From positions 1 to 64,000 of the forward strand of contig JBDIBK010000002.1 in NCBI GenBank assembly GCA_039812845.1: a stretch of 64,000 bases of DNA. Direction: 5' to 3'. Source of the DNA: JACTMJ01 sp039812845. GTDB lineage: Bacteria > Acidobacteriota > Terriglobia > Bryobacterales > Bryobacteraceae. The notes below the pieces were generated by a model that was not told where the DNA came from, ran no database searches, and saw only the letters and a list, made by a program, of their open reading frames with translations. The number at the start of each line of letters is the position of its first letter. Position 1 is the stretch's first letter. A program made the position numbers and the translations under genes. Below are positions 16,024 through 25,437 of the stretch, piece after piece.

Positions 16024-17913
16024 TTACGGCTCTAGCCGGAAGACCTTGTCCACCACATAAACCTTGCCCACGGAGTTCATCCCATAAACCCGGACGTTCA
16101 CCACGACGGGCGGTTTGCCGAGGGCGCGCGGATCAAACTGCAGAAAGCCCTCCGGACCGGTTGCAACCACCCGAGCGCCTTCGCCCGCCACCGTATCTTC
16201 GGCGGTCAACAGGTACATCATGCTCCGCGTGGCTCTGGATTCCCTGGTGATCTTGATCTGGTACGGAACCTTCCATCCCCCGGCGAGTGGAACCGCCATC
16301 TGTGCGGGCTCCGTCATCTCGAACGGAATCTTGGCGAGCGCGGTTTCGGGCTCTTGCACCGGAACCGCGCGGCTTTCGAATTTGTAGCGATTGCTGAGCC
16401 CCTGCACGTAACCGTCGCGGTAAAAATGCAGCACCCAATCGTGGCCCGGGCTGGGCGGCACGCCGGCCCAGGATTGGCCCTTATACTCCTTGAGCGCCGT
16501 CACGGTGCCATCGGCGGGATTGATCCACTCCATCTTGTACTTGTGTTTTTTCGCGAAGCGAATCTCCACCTCGCCCGTTTGCCCGGCACTGGCGGGCGCC
16601 TCGACGTAACAGACAAACTCCGGGGCATCCTCCCCGTGCAGGCCCAGGCAGCGCGCGCCGGAAACGTCGAAATAGGGCTCCATCTCCCAATACCGGGTGC
16701 GGCTGAAGAGGTCGTACCAGACTTTCATAGCGGCTGCGCCAGGGGAATCGGCGAACTTGGCTTGCACCGGAATCCCGCCGCCGTAGGTTCCGGTGTTCCC
16801 GTACGTGGGATACTGGCCGTCCATGGTGGAATTCCAGAGGCGCTTGCGGAAGGTGCCGGAATCGACGTGATGCGGGTGCGTCGCGCCGGCCCCCGAGTTC
16901 TCATATCCAAACTCCGCGTTCACGGCGGGGAGCTGGTAGAGCTGGTGCTCAATCGCGCCGAGCTGGTCGTTGGAGTTTTGATAGAGCATATAGCTCATCC
17001 AGCCGTCACGAACCAGCGGGGAAGTCGTGGAGATCGTGTGCGTGCTGCGGGGGTGCCTGTAAGGGTCCCGTTCGCGCAGATACTCCCCCATCTCTTTCAT
17101 CAGGCGCTTTCCGTCCTTGTACTCTTCAAACTCCTGAACGAGCTGCCAGGTGACGTTGAAAGCGGCATAGCGGCCGATAACGTAATTGAGGTAGCGTTCG
17201 CGGTCTTTCTGGGTGGGAAGAATCTCCGCGAGCTGATTACGGTCCCAGCCAAGGATGAGGTCCACCACCATTCCCGCCTCGTTCAAGGCGCGAACGCGGC
17301 GGTCCGCTTGCTGAAAGTGCGCTGGGAGAAGACGGTCCGGGGCGGGAAGCGGGCTGCCGGCCGCATCCGCCGCGTTTTCCGGGCGCGGGCCAAGCAGCGC
17401 GCCGCGCACGTGCGTAAAGCGCTGTTCTTTCCGCCGGGCCAGGATCTCATTGAATACCGCATCCGGAACCGTGGCGAACGCGTACTGCGTGTCGCCCATC
17501 CACAGGTGCGGCTGGAGATCCTTCGTCGTTCGCCAATGATGGACGTTGGCGGGTTCGAGGAAGCCGGGCGTCTGGACGTCGACGGCCTCCACCGCTGTCA
17601 TCATTCCGTCCAGGCGGCCGATATTGCCGGAGAATTTGACCAGCCATTTGCCGGGCTCCGTCGGCGCAAAACGGGCAACGAAGCGCCCCCCACCGTCCCA
17701 GAACATCGGCAGCCGGTACGTATTGATTCCCGGAGAGCGGAACTCCGCGTAAAGCTCCACAGTGGCGTAAGGGTTCGGGTGCGCCGCCCGTTCTGCCGCG
17801 CTGAGTTCCAGCGCCAGGTCGCAGGGTGAATACACCGGCGTGGGCGGACAGGTTGGCTGCCCGTACAGGAGCGCCGAGGCCACCAGGCAAAGCAACAACG
17901 CGCGGAGCGGCAT
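16024..17913 (-). CDS. Exported DUF5060/DUF4038-type glycoside-hydrolase-like protein
   Basis: A 629-residue protein with a signal peptide (LLLCLVASALLYGQ). Residues ~30-105 resemble the DUF5060 beta domain (NPYATVELYAEFRSPG, FARFAPTEPGKWLVKFSG). A DUF4038-like (beta/alpha)8 core follows, with LQPHLWMGDTQYAF, a DLILGWDRNQ strand, VTWQLVQEFEEYKDG bearing paired Glu, and NAEFGYENSG, another likely acidic active-site strand. The last ~200 residues are beta-rich. Proteins of this plan include apiosidase-like and other carbohydrate-active enzymes; the substrate is unknown. AAGGAG precedes the ATG at 17913. Confidence 0.72.
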   Translation of the reverse strand: MPLRALLLCLVASALLYGQPTCPPTPVYSPCDLALELSAAERAAHPNPYATVELYAEFRSPGINTYRLPMFWDGGGRFVARFAPTEPGKWLVKFSGNIGRLDGMMTAVEAVDVQTPGFLEPANVHHWRTTKDLQPHLWMGDTQYAFATVPDAVFNEILARRKEQRFTHVRGALLGPRPENAADAAGSPLPAPDRLLPAHFQQADRRVRALNEAGMVVDLILGWDRNQLAEILPTQKDRERYLNYVIGRYAAFNVTWQLVQEFEEYKDGKRLMKEMGEYLRERDPYRHPRSTHTISTTSPLVRDGWMSYMLYQNSNDQLGAIEHQLYQLPAVNAEFGYENSGAGATHPHHVDSGTFRKRLWNSTMDGQYPTYGNTGTYGGGIPVQAKFADSPGAAAMKVWYDLFSRTRYWEMEPYFDVSGARCLGLHGEDAPEFVCYVEAPASAGQTGEVEIRFAKKHKYKMEWINPADGTVTALKEYKGQSWAGVPPSPGHDWVLHFYRDGYVQGLSNRYKFESRAVPVQEPETALAKIPFEMTEPAQMAVPLAGGWKVPYQIKITRESRATRSMMYLLTAEDTVAGEGARVVATGPEGFLQFDPRALGKPPVVVNVRVYGMNSVGKVYVVDKVFRLEP

Positions 17914-17941
17914 ACTCCTTAGTTTGACAGACAACCCTTGC

Positions 17942-19024
17942 CTACTTGAGGGGAAGCGCCACCGGCTTGCCCGTCTTCACCGACAGCTTCGCCGCATCGA
18001 TGATCTCATTCACACCCACATTGAAGTCCATGGACGTCATGCCTTCCGGCTCTTTTCCGGAGCGGATGCAATCGAGCATGTAGGCGATCGGCTCCAGGCG
18101 GTTGGCCGGCAATCCCGGATCGGGAAGAATCTGCTCCGGTCCGCGGCTGGGCCGGAAGGTCGCCTTCTCGCGGTCCGCCGCCAGGCTCCCCTTGAGCCCA
18201 AAGAGTTCCACTTGCTGAAAACTGCGCGGCAGATCCCAGCTTGCTTCGAGCAGGGCGACGCCGCTTTTGTAGCTCAGCATTATCGTGGCACTGTCTTCCA
18301 CCTTGGGGAACTCATTCGGGCGGAGGTGGATGGCATGGGCGAAGACAGATTGGGGCCGCCCCAGATACATGAGGCTCCAGAGCGCGTTGTAGCAGCCGAA
18401 ATCCATCAGAGCGCCGGCGCCGTTCTTTTCCGGATCGGTCAGCCAGTTGAAGAAGAACTTGTTGAGCCCGGTGGGTCCGCCGGGGCCCCCGTGCCCTACA
18501 ATTCCGTGCAGCCGCCAGACGGTGCCGAGCTCGCCCGAATCGAGCTTCGTCTTGAGCGCGTGCATGGTGGGCCACCATGCCATCTGGTAATTGGTCATCA
18601 CTTTGATGCCGTTCTTCCGGGCGAGATCGCGGATCTTCACCGCGTCCTTGTAAGTGGAAGCAAGCGGCTTCTCAAAAATCACGTTCACTTTGCGCGGGGC
18701 GCAGTATTCCACAATCTCCAGATGGCGATTGTTCTCCACGAAGGCCCACACCACCAGGGGCTTCTTCTCTTCGATCAGCTTCTTGTAATCGGAATACACG
18801 AGGTCGCGGCTCAGCCCGCGCTTTACCGCTTCATCGATCAGCGCGGGTTCCGTTTCGGCAACGCCAACGAGTTTGGCGGGGTCGCCTTTCACCATCTTGC
18901 CGAACTGGCCCCACACGTGGGAGTGCACCATGCCAATCACGGCGATGGTGGGCTCCTGCGCACACGCCGGGAAGACACAAGAAACAACTGCCAGAATTAG
19001 CGCCGCGAGTGGCCGGGAGATCAT
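17942..19024 (-). CDS. Exported Gfo/Idh/MocA-family oxidoreductase
   Basis: A 360-residue NAD(P)-dependent oxidoreductase of the Gfo/Idh/MocA family preceded by a secretion signal (ISRPLAALILAVVSCVFPACAQ). The Rossmann start is IAVIGMVHSHVWGQFG, and VIFEKPLAST contains the catalytic-pocket EKP Lys. The second half is the beta-sheet substrate domain (VWRLHGIVGHGGPGG, MDFGCYNALW). The ATG at 19024 has AAGAGGTG upstream. Export suggests a tightly bound cofactor, as in glucose-fructose oxidoreductase-like enzymes; the substrate is probably a sugar or cyclitol. Confidence 0.82.
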   Translation of the reverse strand: MISRPLAALILAVVSCVFPACAQEPTIAVIGMVHSHVWGQFGKMVKGDPAKLVGVAETEPALIDEAVKRGLSRDLVYSDYKKLIEEKKPLVVWAFVENNRHLEIVEYCAPRKVNVIFEKPLASTYKDAVKIRDLARKNGIKVMTNYQMAWWPTMHALKTKLDSGELGTVWRLHGIVGHGGPGGPTGLNKFFFNWLTDPEKNGAGALMDFGCYNALWSLMYLGRPQSVFAHAIHLRPNEFPKVEDSATIMLSYKSGVALLEASWDLPRSFQQVELFGLKGSLAADREKATFRPSRGPEQILPDPGLPANRLEPIAYMLDCIRSGKEPEGMTSMDFNVGVNEIIDAAKLSVKTGKPVALPLK

Positions 19025-19264
19025 CGTTCGCACCTCTTGTATATCGGGAAGTTCTTGGACTGGGATTCATTTTCTCACTTTTTCGGATCGCCCCTGAACG
19101 TTCCGCAGTCTGAAGAGAGATCCGGGGCTTTCTTCTCGAGAGCCGCGACGGATCCGGCGCTCGAAGTTCCAGTACCGATCATTTTGACTGGAAAGGTGGT
19201 AGAGTAAGTCCCAAGTTTTTGTTCCTTGGCCATCGTTTCACTGGGAAGGGCAAGAGAGGTCTCT

Positions 19265-22200
19265 ATGAAGATCAGCCTCGGTGTCTTGGCGATTTTGCTT
19301 TTGCCGGCGGTGCCGCTGCACGCTGCCGGGGGTGGGGAACAGGGGGCGCAATCCGCCGCCGCAACGAATCCGCAAGAGCGGGCGCGGACGCCGCGAGAGT
19401 CGCAGGGCACGGTCCCGCGGGATGCGGCAACGGCGCGCAGCCTTGCCGCGCTGCTGGACCGCTATGCCGCGCCGGGGCGCTTCGCCGCTTATGAGCGGTA
19501 CTGGGATTTGCTCGGGCCGAACGGCGCGGATGAGGAGAAACGCAGCGCCCTCCGCAGGCTGGTGGTGCTGAGCCTTGAGGAGCGCAAGCCGGAGCAGACC
19601 GAGAAGTATCTGGCGCTGTACCGGCAGGCGGGCGGAACTGACCTTGCCCTGCCGGATCCTCCCACCGGCAATACGCCGTCTCTGTACGGAACCATCGAGA
19701 TCCCCGGCCCCTTGGCCGCCTTCGCGCGGATGGCCGCGCTCGCCCCCGATGTTGCGCCGGAGCTGCTGCTGAGCGCGCTGGCACGCAACATCTCGATTTC
19801 CGGTTACCGCTCCATGGGTCCGGAGGGCGGCATGCAGGAAACGGAGTATCTGCGGCTGGTCTTCCGGTATCTGCAGCAAGCCCAGGACCTCACCAAACTC
19901 GCGGGCGAGGGGAACGCGCTGCGCATCGGCGAGTGCGAATCCGCCGAAACCGGCGAATTGCTGAAAATTCTCGGATACCGGATGCGCGGCGGATGCGGCG
20001 GAGACCTGGTGCTGGAGACCGTCAACCCCACCAAGGCCTTCATCACGGTGGATTCCGGCTTTCCGCTGGCCGATCTGGAGCAGGCGCTGCGCACGAACCG
20101 CCCCTTCAGCTACGATATGACTCCCACGAAGGTCCCGATCCTCTACGGGACGGATTATTGGGCTCTGAGCGACCCCAAGAAGGAGAAATCGCCGATCCAG
20201 ATGCTTCTCTCGGATCCAGCCTTGTGCCGCCTCTACCTCAGCCTCGCCAAGCTGGAAACCAATACCGCCGAGATCATCCGCAAGGATATTGAACTGGAGA
20301 AACTGCGGGCTTTCTCGCACGTGATCGATTTCTACGGCGCGATGTTCCATGTGGAGAACGGCAGAGTGGTGACGCCGGGCGGCGCGAAGGCGCAAGCCAA
20401 GTGGGAGAAGCTCGTCGGCGCTTCCGTGAGCAAACCCTCCGAGTTCTTCATGAAATTGATTTCTTCGGACGACGGCTGGCTGGCGTGCTACTACGACGCG
20501 CTGTATCGCATCGAAGGTCCGGCGAAGGAATACCTTACCGAACCAGAAAGAATGGAGCGCTTCTACGAGGCCCTGCGCGGAAAAATTACCAGCCCTGGGC
20601 CGGCCCGGCCGGTGTTTCGCGCCAATACCGATATGCTGATCTTCACGCATCGGCTGAGGCTCGATCCCGATGGCCGGCCGCACATACCGGGCACGCTCGC
20701 CGTCTGGAAGGAACTGTTCGCGGACAAGAAATTTGTCGAAGACCGGCGGCTTCGCAGAGCCGCGCCGGGGTGGCGGGATGCCGACGATCTGATCGCGGCG
20801 CTTTTCGGGCTCAGCCGCAGCTATGTGGAGAACCTTCCGCTGCGGATGTTTATCGCAACCAGCGAAATGAACCGGCTGCGGGATCGCCCCTTGGAGCCCG
20901 CCACGGTGCAACTGCTGCTGAACGAATACCATACTCTGCGCAGCCAGTATTCCCTGCTGACGGAATCGCCGCAATTGAGCGACGAGGCCATCCGCCAGTT
21001 CGTGGAGACCGCGCTCGCAACCCAGAAGATCCGCAATGAAGAACTCCGGGCCGACACCGCCGGATCCCTTCAGGGCCTTCTCGGCCTCTGGCAGATTTAC
21101 ACGCGTCACGGAATCCTTCGCGGTCCGGATGTCGACAGCACGTTCCGGAAGATTCTGGAATCGGTCGGGAAGCCCGAGAATGAAGCTCAGCTCTTCGCGA
21201 ATGCGCGGAAGGGCGTTCAGGATCTCCTTACGGCAACGGGCGGAGCTGGCAGCGCCGATCCGCAGAAGCACCTCGTGAACCTGCTGGCGGGGGTGCAAAA
21301 TGCCGACGATCCGGAAGTTTTGGCGAAGCAGACGCAGACGATCAACACGATCGTGGATGCGCAGAATCTGCTCACGCTCACGGACCTATTCACGCTTGAC
21401 GACCAGTTGCAGGGCGCGGCCTCAGGCGGGGCAATCGATACCACGCTCGTGAACCGGCTCACTTCGCAGATTGGCCGGATTCAATCCGCGCGCGCCTCCC
21501 TGAGCGCGGACGAAAAGAACGCGCTGAGCTTTGGCCGCATCGCGGAGCAGCATGTCGAACACGAGCGAAAAGTTCGGCTGCGGGCGGAGGTGGATAAGAA
21601 CTCCAACTCGCCCGAGAAAATGCTGGCGCTGCGCGAGGAACTGGCCCCGCACCTGCGGGATACGCTGGTGGGCCTGGTCTATGCCCATTACGCGCCGCCG
21701 GGCGGGCAGATCTTGCTCACAAACAGCCAGTTCGTTCGCTATCACGATTTCTCCGGATTGCCGGGCACCGATTACAGTTGGGCGCCCACGGAGGTCGCGG
21801 GAGTCGGCTGGTCCGCCACGTCCGGTGGCCGGCTGATGGGTTCCCTGAGCGAATTGCCGTATGCCCTGGCCCAGGCGGAACAGAATTTTCTGGTTCCGGA
21901 CAGGGAGCAGGCGCTGATCTGGGGAGATCTTGTTCCCCAGGTGCTGCTGACGGCAACCGTGCCCCGCTGGTGGAACGTGAGCCCTTCGCAAGTGCATTAT
22001 GTGGCGCTATTGCAGCGCGCGGGCAAGAGCCTGCTGGCGGAAGCGGTGGTGGATGCCGCGGTGCGCGGGCAGGTGATGAACTCGCTCGACCACTGCTCAA
22101 ATCCGCATCGCGTTTCCGAAGTGCGGCGAGCCATCCAGCGCAGGGACCCGAACGCGGCGACGGAACTGCTGATGCCGTCGGAGCTCTTTCGCGTCGGCCT

Positions 22201-22636
22201 CGACGTGCTGGCCGCGAACCAGACGCTGCAATCCCCCATCTACACGGAGATTCGCAGCCTTCAGCAATCCGATCCAACGGTGAAGATGGACACCATCAGC
22301 GATCTATTCGGTTCCCCGAAACCGGCGCTGACGCACTCCTACCGTCCCGAGTTGCTCGGCCTTCGCACCATGCCAACCATGATGGGTTACTCCAGCCGCT
22401 TGATGGCGGAGACATGGGAATCGGGCGCGCTTTACTGGGCGGAGATTTCCGACCGCCTGGAGATGAAGCCGGAGGAATTGAACATCTCCATTCCGGAATG
22501 GACCCGGGAAACCATCGAAGGTATTTTCGCCACGCACCTGGAAGACTGGCCCGCGCTCTTGCGGTCCATGCGCCGGGTGGGCGAGAGCAAGGTGAACGGG
22601 AACTCGGAAAGCACGCCCATGGGCGGGGGGCAATAG
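19265..22636 (+). CDS. Large exported protein of unknown function (1123 residues)
   Basis: I do not recognise a family. A signal peptide (SLGVLAILLLPAVPLHAAGG) is followed by ~1100 residues that are mainly helical with few glycine turns and no transmembrane segment after the signal. Visible features: an Ala/Gln/Arg-rich low-complexity stretch just after the signal; a Cys pair in RIGECESAETG and MRGGCGGDLV near residues 225-245; and a FDLDDQ-like helical middle. Scattered TPR-like Ala/Leu spacing gives no clear repeat. The start at 19265 has AAGAGAGG nearby. It lies 57 bases ahead of the VWFA gene, so a joint envelope function is plausible. Confidence 0.7.
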   Translation: MKISLGVLAILLLPAVPLHAAGGGEQGAQSAAATNPQERARTPRESQGTVPRDAATARSLAALLDRYAAPGRFAAYERYWDLLGPNGADEEKRSALRRLVVLSLEERKPEQTEKYLALYRQAGGTDLALPDPPTGNTPSLYGTIEIPGPLAAFARMAALAPDVAPELLLSALARNISISGYRSMGPEGGMQETEYLRLVFRYLQQAQDLTKLAGEGNALRIGECESAETGELLKILGYRMRGGCGGDLVLETVNPTKAFITVDSGFPLADLEQALRTNRPFSYDMTPTKVPILYGTDYWALSDPKKEKSPIQMLLSDPALCRLYLSLAKLETNTAEIIRKDIELEKLRAFSHVIDFYGAMFHVENGRVVTPGGAKAQAKWEKLVGASVSKPSEFFMKLISSDDGWLACYYDALYRIEGPAKEYLTEPERMERFYEALRGKITSPGPARPVFRANTDMLIFTHRLRLDPDGRPHIPGTLAVWKELFADKKFVEDRRLRRAAPGWRDADDLIAALFGLSRSYVENLPLRMFIATSEMNRLRDRPLEPATVQLLLNEYHTLRSQYSLLTESPQLSDEAIRQFVETALATQKIRNEELRADTAGSLQGLLGLWQIYTRHGILRGPDVDSTFRKILESVGKPENEAQLFANARKGVQDLLTATGGAGSADPQKHLVNLLAGVQNADDPEVLAKQTQTINTIVDAQNLLTLTDLFTLDDQLQGAASGGAIDTTLVNRLTSQIGRIQSARASLSADEKNALSFGRIAEQHVEHERKVRLRAEVDKNSNSPEKMLALREELAPHLRDTLVGLVYAHYAPPGGQILLTNSQFVRYHDFSGLPGTDYSWAPTEVAGVGWSATSGGRLMGSLSELPYALAQAEQNFLVPDREQALIWGDLVPQVLLTATVPRWWNVSPSQVHYVALLQRAGKSLLAEAVVDAAVRGQVMNSLDHCSNPHRVSEVRRAIQRRDPNAATELLMPSELFRVGLDVLAANQTLQSPIYTEIRSLQQSDPTVKMDTISDLFGSPKPALTHSYRPELLGLRTMPTMMGYSSRLMAETWESGALYWAEISDRLEMKPEELNISIPEWTRETIEGIFATHLEDWPALLRSMRRVGESKVNGNSESTPMGGGQ

Positions 22637-22693
22637 AGTTACGGAACAGGAAGCGGTCATGCGCGGTCACAATTCAAAACACGGGAAATCGTC

Positions 22694-23695
22694 ATGAACA
22701 TGAAGCTGCTGCTGGGACTTATGCTTATCGCCGGATTGGCGCTGCCCGTGCGGGCACAGGAAAGCGATCCGGTGTTTCGGGTGGACACCAATCTCGTGGT
22801 GCTCACCTTCACCGTCACCGATGGCAAAGGGCGCTACGTGAACGGGCTGAAGCCTTCGGAGTTTCGCATTCTGGAAGACGGCATCGTTCAGAAGATCGCG
22901 ACGTTCTCGGAAGGGAACCTCCCGGCGATGCGGGTGAAACAGGATGGCGGCCTGGAGCCGATCGTGCCCGTGAGAGCGGCCGGCCCCGCGCCGACGGGCA
23001 GAGCGGAATCGTTCGCGGACACCCTCGCCGGCACGAACGTGTTTGTGCTGTTTGACACGTCCAACTATATGTATCGCGGCTTCGTATACGCCTCGGATGC
23101 CGTCGCGGATTTCATCCGTGGTCTGGACGATGCGGATTCCGTGGCGATTTACACCTTCAGCCGGAATCTCTCGCGCGCCACCAGCCTCACCCGCAACCGC
23201 AACGAAGCCATCCGCGGATTGCGGAGCGCCGTCGTGGGCGATGACGCCGCGCTGTACAATGGCCTGCTGCTCACGCTTCGCGACGCCGCGAAAGTGCCTG
23301 GACGGAAAGTGGTGATCGTCTTCTCCAACGGCCCCGACAGTGCCAGCATGGTTGCGCCCGACGATGTCCGCCGGGTGGCGGAAGAAGAGGGCATTCCGCT
23401 CTATGTCATCTCCACCGCCGAGGCCAACCAGGACCGGATTTCCACGAACGTCTTCCGGCGCATCGCCGAGCGCACGGGCGGCCAGGCCTATTTCGCCCGC
23501 AGTTGGCAGAAGCAAGTGGAAGCCTTTGAGGCCATCCGGGAGGATCTGGGAAACTCCTACACCATCACCTACTACCCGCAGGTGAACCCGAACATGGAAT
23601 TCCGGGAAATCACCGTGGAACTGGCGCCGGACCCGCAGGGCAAGCGGTTCAAGATTCGCGCACGCCCTGGGTACAAGCCGCGGCCGGGTTCGTAG
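22694..23695 (+). CDS. VWFA-related protein of the acidobacterial type
   Basis: A 333-residue secreted protein with a signal peptide (LLLGLMLIAGLALPVRAQ). Residues ~28-75 form the conserved lead domain (VFRVDTNLVVLTFTVTD, LKPSEFRILEDG) that marks the VWFA-related family expanded in Acidobacteriota. The von Willebrand A domain follows (FVLFDTSNYMYRGFVYASDA; VVIVFSNGPDSASM). The metal-site motif DxSxS reads D121-T-S123-N-Y125, so the last Ser is replaced by Tyr and metal binding may be weakened. It probably mediates protein contacts outside the cell. It follows the 1123-residue orphan. Confidence 0.88.
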   Translation: MNMKLLLGLMLIAGLALPVRAQESDPVFRVDTNLVVLTFTVTDGKGRYVNGLKPSEFRILEDGIVQKIATFSEGNLPAMRVKQDGGLEPIVPVRAAGPAPTGRAESFADTLAGTNVFVLFDTSNYMYRGFVYASDAVADFIRGLDDADSVAIYTFSRNLSRATSLTRNRNEAIRGLRSAVVGDDAALYNGLLLTLRDAAKVPGRKVVIVFSNGPDSASMVAPDDVRRVAEEEGIPLYVISTAEANQDRISTNVFRRIAERTGGQAYFARSWQKQVEAFEAIREDLGNSYTITYYPQVNPNMEFREITVELAPDPQGKRFKIRARPGYKPRPGS

Positions 23696-23738
23696 GAATC
23701 GCCGGAAGCTGCCCGTTTCGATGTTCCCTTCCTACCGG

Positions 23739-23764
23739 GATCGGCGGCTGCCGCCGCCGATCCG
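23739..23764. terminator. Perfect 11-bp hairpin between convergent genes
   Basis: Stem GGATCGGCGGC at 23739-23749 pairs perfectly with 23754-23764 across a TGCC loop. It lies between the convergent VWFA gene and anti-sigma gene and may end transcription in both directions. No T-run follows on either side, so factor-independent termination is doubtful. Confidence 0.45.
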
Positions 23765-23781
23765 CCTGGGGCCGGCAGCCT

Positions 23782-24102
23782 TCACTCGGGGAGTTGCGAA
23801 CGCCGCGCCAGCACCCTCTCATACGCTTCCACCATGCGGGACTTTGTGCCTTCCGAAAGCGGTGCCGGCGACTGCTCCAGCCCAAATTCGTGGCACAGCT
23901 TCACCGTCGTCTTGAGACTCTCAATGAACTCCAGGCACGGCGGGCAGCCCTGCATCTCGATCCTCAACTGCTCAAGTTCCTCGGCCGTGATATTGACGTC
24001 GAGCGATTCCCCCAGCCGTTGCTCCAGCGGCGCGCATCCGCCATCCCCGTTCGCGGTCGCGTTTCCCGGCCGGTTTCCCGCCCCTTCGATTGCTTCTTCC
24101 AT
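23782..24102 (-). CDS. Anti-sigma factor (zinc-finger-like) of the second ECF system
   Basis: A 106-residue soluble protein with the CPPC pair (Cys53, Cys56) in the context LRIEMQGCPPCLEFIESLKTTVKLCHEFG, which matches the HC2/anti-sigma zinc helix except that the usual upstream His is Gln or displaced. Other Cys are at 23 and 70, with His71. No membrane helix is present. Start ATG at 24102 has GAGGGAAG upstream. It follows the ECF sigma gene by 44 bases, so it most likely binds that sigma factor, perhaps in a redox- or metal-dependent way. Confidence 0.72.
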   Translation of the reverse strand: MEEAIEGAGNRPGNATANGDGGCAPLEQRLGESLDVNITAEELEQLRIEMQGCPPCLEFIESLKTTVKLCHEFGLEQSPAPLSEGTKSRMVEAYERVLARRSQLPE

Positions 24103-24146
24103 ACAACTTCCCTCACCGCGCCATCCCCCGGCGCTTGGATACGTCT

Positions 24147-24779
24147 CTAGCGTGTGAGCGTGGCCGACGCCTCCAGCAGGTGCCGGTCCAGTTTCTGCCG
24201 GATTGCCAGCCGGGCCCGGTGCAGCCGCGTCTTCACCACGTCGATCTTCACATCCAGAATCTCCGCGGTCTCTTCCGTGTTCAGCTCCTCCACGTCCCGC
24301 AGCAGCAGAACCGAACGGTAGATCTCCGGCAGTTCCTGGATCGCCGCCGCCAGAATCTCTTTCAACTGCTTTTGCAGCATCTGGCTTTCGGGAACCTTGC
24401 TCCAATCGGCAATCTGCATCCGGACGCCGCTTCCGTCGTCCTCCGTTTGCGGGACGTAATCCTCCAAGCTGAGCTCGGTCTTCGGCGCGAACACGCTCTT
24501 GCGCCGCTTCATCAGGCAGGCATTCCGGGCGATCCGGAACACCCAGGCCCGCACATTGCGGGCATCCTGCAGTTGATCAAAATTCTCGAAGACCTTGAGC
24601 AGCGTATCCTGCGCCACTTCCTCCGCGTCTTCCCGGTGCCCGCACATCATCAGCGTGTACTGGAAGATCTTCGATTGGAAGATGCTCACGAACTCGTCGA
24701 ACGCGGCCGCGTTGCCGCGAAGCAATTCCTCGGCGAGTTCCACCTCCCGGCTCTTCGGAGATTCAACTGCGGTAGACAT
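24147..24779 (-). CDS. ECF RNA polymerase sigma factor (second)
   Basis: A 210-residue ECF sigma factor. Region 2 is ELLRGNAAAFDEFVSIFQS ... HREDAEEVAQDTLLKVFENF and WVFRIARNACLMKRR. Region 4 is LPEIYRSVLLLRDVEELN ... TAEILDVKIDVVKTRLHRAR. The segment between them is longer than usual (about 50 residues with acidic stretches). Start chosen at the ATG at 24779; a second ATG five codons upstream is possible and neither has a strong ribosome site. Paired with the CPPC anti-sigma factor downstream. Confidence 0.88.
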   Translation of the reverse strand: MSTAVESPKSREVELAEELLRGNAAAFDEFVSIFQSKIFQYTLMMCGHREDAEEVAQDTLLKVFENFDQLQDARNVRAWVFRIARNACLMKRRKSVFAPKTELSLEDYVPQTEDDGSGVRMQIADWSKVPESQMLQKQLKEILAAAIQELPEIYRSVLLLRDVEELNTEETAEILDVKIDVVKTRLHRARLAIRQKLDRHLLEASATLTR

Positions 24780-24878
24780 AAGCGTTGGCGGCACCGGAAG
24801 GCGGCGGCGAACACACCGTCCGGTGAGACAAGCTCATTCTACCGAATCGTCCCCGACAGGCTGCCAATAGCGCTTCAG

Positions 24879-25289
24879 CTAGGCCGCTTCGACAGGCTGG
24901 CCCACCGAAACCTCAGTCCGTATCGACGGGGGATGAAGAAGCGTCGCGTGAATGAGACATTTCTCCACGGACTTCCTCACCGCCTCGCGATGGGATTCGC
25001 CCACCCCCGGCACGTCCACCTGAATCACAAAGTCATCGAGGCGCGGAGGATTCTTCGCCTTCTCCGCCGTGACCTTCACGTGCAAGCCTTCGGTGGGAAG
25101 CTGGTTGAGCTTCAGATAGTACGCGGCGTAGAAGGCCGCGCAGGTTCCCAGCGAAGAGAGCAGCAACTCGGGAGGAGTCATTCCCCCGTCGGCGCCCTTC
25201 GCCTCCAGCGGCTGGTCCGAAACCACCTTGTGGCCGCGGCATTCGGCCTCAAACTGAACGCCGCCCAAATACCTGACATTCGTCTCCAT
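24879..25289 (-). CDS. OsmC-family peroxide-detoxification protein
   Basis: A 136-residue OsmC/Ohr-fold protein. The two catalytic cysteines are present: Cys50 in LLLSSLGTCAAFYAAYYLK and a second in VEKCLIHATLLHPP. The family YLGGVQFEAECRGHKVVSD N-terminus is also seen. Such proteins reduce organic hydroperoxides or handle persulfides. The ATG at 25289 has AGGAGATG upstream. It is divergent from the TolC-RND operon, with about 150 bases between starts. Confidence 0.88.
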   Translation of the reverse strand: METNVRYLGGVQFEAECRGHKVVSDQPLEAKGADGGMTPPELLLSSLGTCAAFYAAYYLKLNQLPTEGLHVKVTAEKAKNPPRLDDFVIQVDVPGVGESHREAVRKSVEKCLIHATLLHPPSIRTEVSVGQPVEAA

Positions 25290-25437
25290 GGCGCATCTCC
25301 TGGCTCCACAGATTCGATCGATGCCCCGCAGGTGACAAATGCCCCCGCGGAAACACGCGGCAACCGGCCGGAGACCGGCCATGTCACGTCCCCACCGGCG
25401 CTTGCATCTCCAGGACGGAAGCTGCATTGTGATAACG

